From CAZMGV01 sp964621525 [NCBI: uncultured bacterium] (GTDB lineage: Bacteria > JAGRBM01), in assembly GCA_964621525.1 (NCBI GenBank), contig CAZUMS010000009.1, forward strand, positions 41,732-105,731: a stretch of DNA of 64,000 nucleotides, given 5' to 3'. Positions 62,115 to 64,000 of this stretch are shown one piece after another. The notes beneath the pieces were generated by a model. It saw only the letters and a list, made by a program, of their open reading frames with translations. It searched no databases and was not told the DNA's origin. The position numbers were made by a program, and so were the translations under genes. Each line of letters opens with the position of its first letter. Position 1 is the first letter of the stretch.

Positions 62115-63347
62115 CTACTTCGATTTGGGCATTCCCATCACGCGCTCACCCAGAATGTTCCGCTGTACTTCGCTGGTACCGCCGGCGATGGTGGCGCCGT
62201 AGGTGTTCATGTATGCCAGCGGCCAGCGGCCCTCTGCCGGAGCATTTACGTCCCCGATGTAAAGCGAGCTTCGCTGGCCCTGGATTTCCATCGAGAGCGC
62301 GGTGCAGCGTTGCGGATGCTCGGTCGTCAGGAGTTTTAGCTGAAGATCCAGACGCATCGGATTGTCGTTGAGTGCCGGGACCCGCGACCGGCGCGCATTC
62401 TGGCGAATGGCCGCTTCATTGATGAGGCACTCGACGATCTGGTCACGCAGGACCGGATCCTGGATCGCGGGCCTTCCACCGCGCTTGCACTCTTTCGCCA
62501 AGTCGATGAGCTGGTAGGCACTCCGGCCGATGGTTTCGCTGGCACCGCCCGCACCGCCTGCGCTCGGGGTGGTCAGCTTGCCGGCTCCGCGCTCGTGCAG
62601 CAGCGTCGTCATGGCCACGTCCCAGCCCTTACCGACATCATCGAGACGCATGGTGTCGGGGATCTCGACGTCCTCGAAAAGCACCTCGTTGAAGCCGGTC
62701 TCACCGGTCATCTTGATGAGCGGCCGGACGGTTACGCCCTTATGCCCTTCGATGGGCACAAGGAAGTACGTGAGGCCCTTGTACTTATCGGACTTGTCGT
62801 GCCGGGCCAGCAGGATCATGTACTGTGCGACGTGGCCGAGGGTGGTCCAGACCTTGTGGCCGTTGATGATCCAGGTGTCCCCCTTCTTCACTGCGGAGGT
62901 CTGGGCGTTGGACAGGTCGCTTCCGGCACCCGGCTCGGAAAACCCCTGGCACCAGATCTCCTGGCCCGAGAGGATTTTGGGGATGTAGCGCCTTTTCAAC
63001 TCCTCGGTTCCGTGATGGAGGATCGTCGGCGCCACCATTCCCAGACCGATCGCCTGGATGAGGAAGGGTGTCCGTGCGCGCTTCATCTCCTCGTTGGCGA
63101 TGCGTTGCAGGTTGTCCTTGCCGCCGCCGCCGTATTCTTTCGGATAATCACATCCGATCAGCCCGGCGTCGTAACATTTCTTCTGCCAGTTCTGCAGATA
63201 GACCCGCTGCGCGTCACTCATGATCTCCAGCGCGGACTGAGGCATCCGGAAATCGGGCTTGGGCGGCCGGTTTTCCGTCAGCCATTTGCGGCAATATTCG
63301 CGGAACTCGGCCTGCTCGGATGTGTCATTCCGGCTTTTTTCGCGCAT
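62115..63347 (-). CDS. Acyl-CoA dehydrogenase, larger-subunit type, copy B
   Basis: ACAD of 410 aa, paralogue of the preceding gene (shared AEFREYCRKWL, KKCYDAGL-GCDYPKEYGGGGK, EIWCQGFSEPGAGSDL, ERV-GMPKSK end). The Glu before GTS is Gly here. It is first in the minus-strand ACAD operon. The region upstream holds three GTATACT motifs, candidate regulator sites. Two alternative large subunits with one small one could give two substrate specificities. Confidence 0.88.
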   Translation of the reverse strand: MREKSRNDTSEQAEFREYCRKWLTENRPPKPDFRMPQSALEIMSDAQRVYLQNWQKKCYDAGLIGCDYPKEYGGGGKDNLQRIANEEMKRARTPFLIQAIGLGMVAPTILHHGTEELKRRYIPKILSGQEIWCQGFSEPGAGSDLSNAQTSAVKKGDTWIINGHKVWTTLGHVAQYMILLARHDKSDKYKGLTYFLVPIEGHKGVTVRPLIKMTGETGFNEVLFEDVEIPDTMRLDDVGKGWDVAMTTLLHERGAGKLTTPSAGGAGGASETIGRSAYQLIDLAKECKRGGRPAIQDPVLRDQIVECLINEAAIRQNARRSRVPALNDNPMRLDLQLKLLTTEHPQRCTALSMEIQGQRSSLYIGDVNAPAEGRWPLAYMNTYGATIAGGTSEVQRNILGERVMGMPKSK

Positions 63348-63680
63348 GATCGTTCCTCAATGGCTTTCCCGAATCAGACGGTCTGAACCCGGCTGACGAT
63401 GAATTAAGTAGTATACTATATAGCACCCTGCGTCAATACTTTTTGTGGAGTTGGATCTTAAGCTAAGAGCAAATATTTAATAATAATGGACCATTAGCTT
63501 GTATACTCACAGTATGGGAGCACCATAAAAAATACGCCCGGGAGTCAATTAGTATACTAGATATAATGATTTATGGATCAACTGGGGCTGGGAAACGAAG
63601 GCCGGAATTCGGGCCCGTCGGTCTAGCAAGGTCAACGTACAAGGAAACGAACCGGGCAGAGTGGACCTGTCCCGGCAAGT
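63348..63680. promoter_or_regulatory. Regulatory region of the acyl-CoA dehydrogenase operon with three GTATACT motifs
   Basis: AT-rich gene-free stretch. GTATACT occurs at 63411-63417, 63501-63507 and 63552-63558. Two copies are part of the perfect 10-bp palindrome TAGTATACTA (63409-63418 and 63550-63559). The ATACTA half-site is shared with the candidate GntR operators at 36894 and 37751. Confidence 0.5.
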
Positions 63681-63923
63681 TTGTGCGCTATCGCGTGTGG
63701 TCATTCGCAGATGAGTCTGACGTTGGATACCTATTCCCATGTCCTGCCATCCATGCAGCAGGATGCCGCCGAGCGGATGTATTCATTGCTTATTGGTGGT
63801 TCAAAGGAAGCCCCATACCGGTTAAGGTCGAGCCGGAAAACCACGAACCCCAATATTGGCTACAAAATGGCTACAAACAGTGGGCTGAGGATGCCTTGCT
63901 CGATCCAGAGGATGCTGATTTAG
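63681..63923 (+). pseudogene. C-terminal remnant of a tyrosine recombinase (integrase)
   Basis: The readable part GHSQMSLTLDTYSHVLPSMQQDAAERM is the terminal catalytic block of phage-type integrases, with the GH (box II His) and the nucleophilic Tyr in DTYSHV. The preceding residues are not integrase-like in any frame, so about nine tenths of the gene is missing. The stop is 24 nt from the CCA end of the tRNA-like sequence, the usual position of an island integrase next to its attachment site. Confidence 0.72.
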
Positions 63924-63946
63924 CCAATGACCCTGGGCACTTATGT

Positions 63947-64000
63947 TGGTGGCTGGGGAGGGACTCGAACCCTCGACCTACGGCTTATGAGGCTGCCAAG
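63947..64000 (-). tRNA. 3' part of a tRNA with CAT anticodon loop (Met/Ile2 type), cut by window edge
   Basis: On the minus strand: anticodon loop CTCATAA (63991-63985), variable AGGTC, T-arm GAGGG-TTCGAGT-CCCTC (perfect 5-bp stem), acceptor strand CCCAGCC, discriminator A, CCA (63949-63947). The 5' half is beyond base 64000. The visible 5' side of the anticodon stem (GCAGC) pairs imperfectly with GCCGT (one A-C mismatch, one G-T), so this may be a displaced 3' fragment left by integration and not a working tRNA. Confidence 0.5.
63960..64000 (+). repeat. Right copy of tRNA-derived direct repeat (attR candidate)
   Basis: It pairs with 32485-32525 (39/41 identical, no gaps). It may extend beyond the window, since the match is still running at base 64000. 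Confidence 0.75.

Larger units (their letters stand above)
32485..64000. mobile_element. Putative genomic island carrying a CoA-thioester catabolic cluster
   Basis: The segment is bounded by two direct copies of a tRNA-derived 41-nt sequence (32485-32525 and 63960-64000, 39 identical). A tyrosine-recombinase C-terminal remnant lies just inside the right copy, the usual place for an island integrase. The interior is less GC-rich than the first 29 kb and holds about 30 catabolic and regulatory genes with a common theme. There is a duplication scar near the left end. The integrase is broken, so the island is presumably fixed. The true right limit may be beyond the window. Confidence 0.6.

Noticed and set aside
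34441-63347. Steroid ring-degradation genes (KstD, Ksh oxygenase, HsaC dioxygenase)
   Set aside because: No flavin ketosteroid dehydrogenase, Rieske oxygenase or extradiol dioxygenase motifs are present, so I do not call this a full steroid pathway.
1-64000. CRISPR array, rRNA operon, transposase/insertion sequence
   Set aside because: No regularly spaced repeats, rRNA segments or DDE/IS-like proteins were seen on either strand.

Overview
This 64-kb window reads as the chromosome of a GC-rich Gram-negative bacterium. The left half carries a lipid II flippase, a BtuFCD-type vitamin B12 importer behind a cobalamin riboswitch, a squalene-forming HpnE-like oxidoreductase, a RavA/ViaA pair and a fused B12-dependent acyl-CoA mutase (IcmF). 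This mix is common in deltaproteobacterial-type lineages (Myxococcota, Desulfobacterota, Binatota), but no rRNA or other phylogenetic marker is present, so the taxon is an inference.

Left region (1-29.6 kb, very GC-rich, ordinary chromosome): the 3' part of a cyclic-nucleotide-binding-fold gene; a small orphan gene; a NodIJ-like ABC exporter; an aminosugar cassette (WecE-type transaminase, sugar N-formyltransferase, polyprenyl-phosphate glycosyltransferase) likely decorating the envelope; a cobalamin riboswitch with a hairpin over the Shine-Dalgarno of btuF; btuF-btuC-btuD; a tightly coupled minus-strand trio of unknown function (HD-domain protein, 757-aa all-helical-looking protein, 871-aa protein with a class III cyclase-like motif); an SMP-30-like beta-propeller; an alpha/beta hydrolase fused to a membrane domain; viaA/ravA-like genes; murJ; hpnE; and icmF.

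Transition (29.7-32.5 kb): an overlapping minus-strand operon for a PAP2 phosphatase, a secreted protein of unknown function and a PlsC acyltransferase, with visibly lower GC.

Right region (32.5-64 kb): a catabolic block bounded by two copies of a 41-nt sequence (39/41 identical) that matches the anticodon-loop-to-T-arm part of a CAT-anticodon tRNA. The right copy continues into a proper acceptor 3' strand with CCA, and a truncated tyrosine-recombinase C-terminus lies 24 nt from it. I read this as a genomic island with attL/attR and a decayed integrase. Its cargo is a coherent CoA-thioester pathway: three tandem cytochromes P450 followed by a rubredoxin, an aldehyde dehydrogenase, two acyl-CoA ligases, an alpha-methylacyl-CoA racemase with all its catalytic residues, three acyl-CoA dehydrogenases, three enoyl-CoA hydratase-family proteins, two short-chain dehydrogenases and a 3-beta-HSD-like epimerase-fold enzyme, an SCP-x-type thiolase, and a thiolase-fold protein that lacks the catalytic cysteine and is translationally coupled to a DUF35 zinc/OB protein. 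That last pair is the signature of Ltp2-type retro-aldolases of steroid side-chain breakdown. The set fits oxidation and shortening of a branched, sterol- or isoprenoid-like side chain; no steroid ring-cleavage gene is visible.

Regulation within the island: a GntR/FadR-type regulator sits between two identical 16-nt copies of a candidate operator, related ATACTA/GTATACT motifs occur in front of the acyl-CoA dehydrogenase operon, and a TetR regulator is divergent from the aldehyde dehydrogenase operon. A rho-independent terminator separates the converging plus- and minus-strand catabolic operons. No CRISPR array, rRNA gene or intact insertion sequence was seen.
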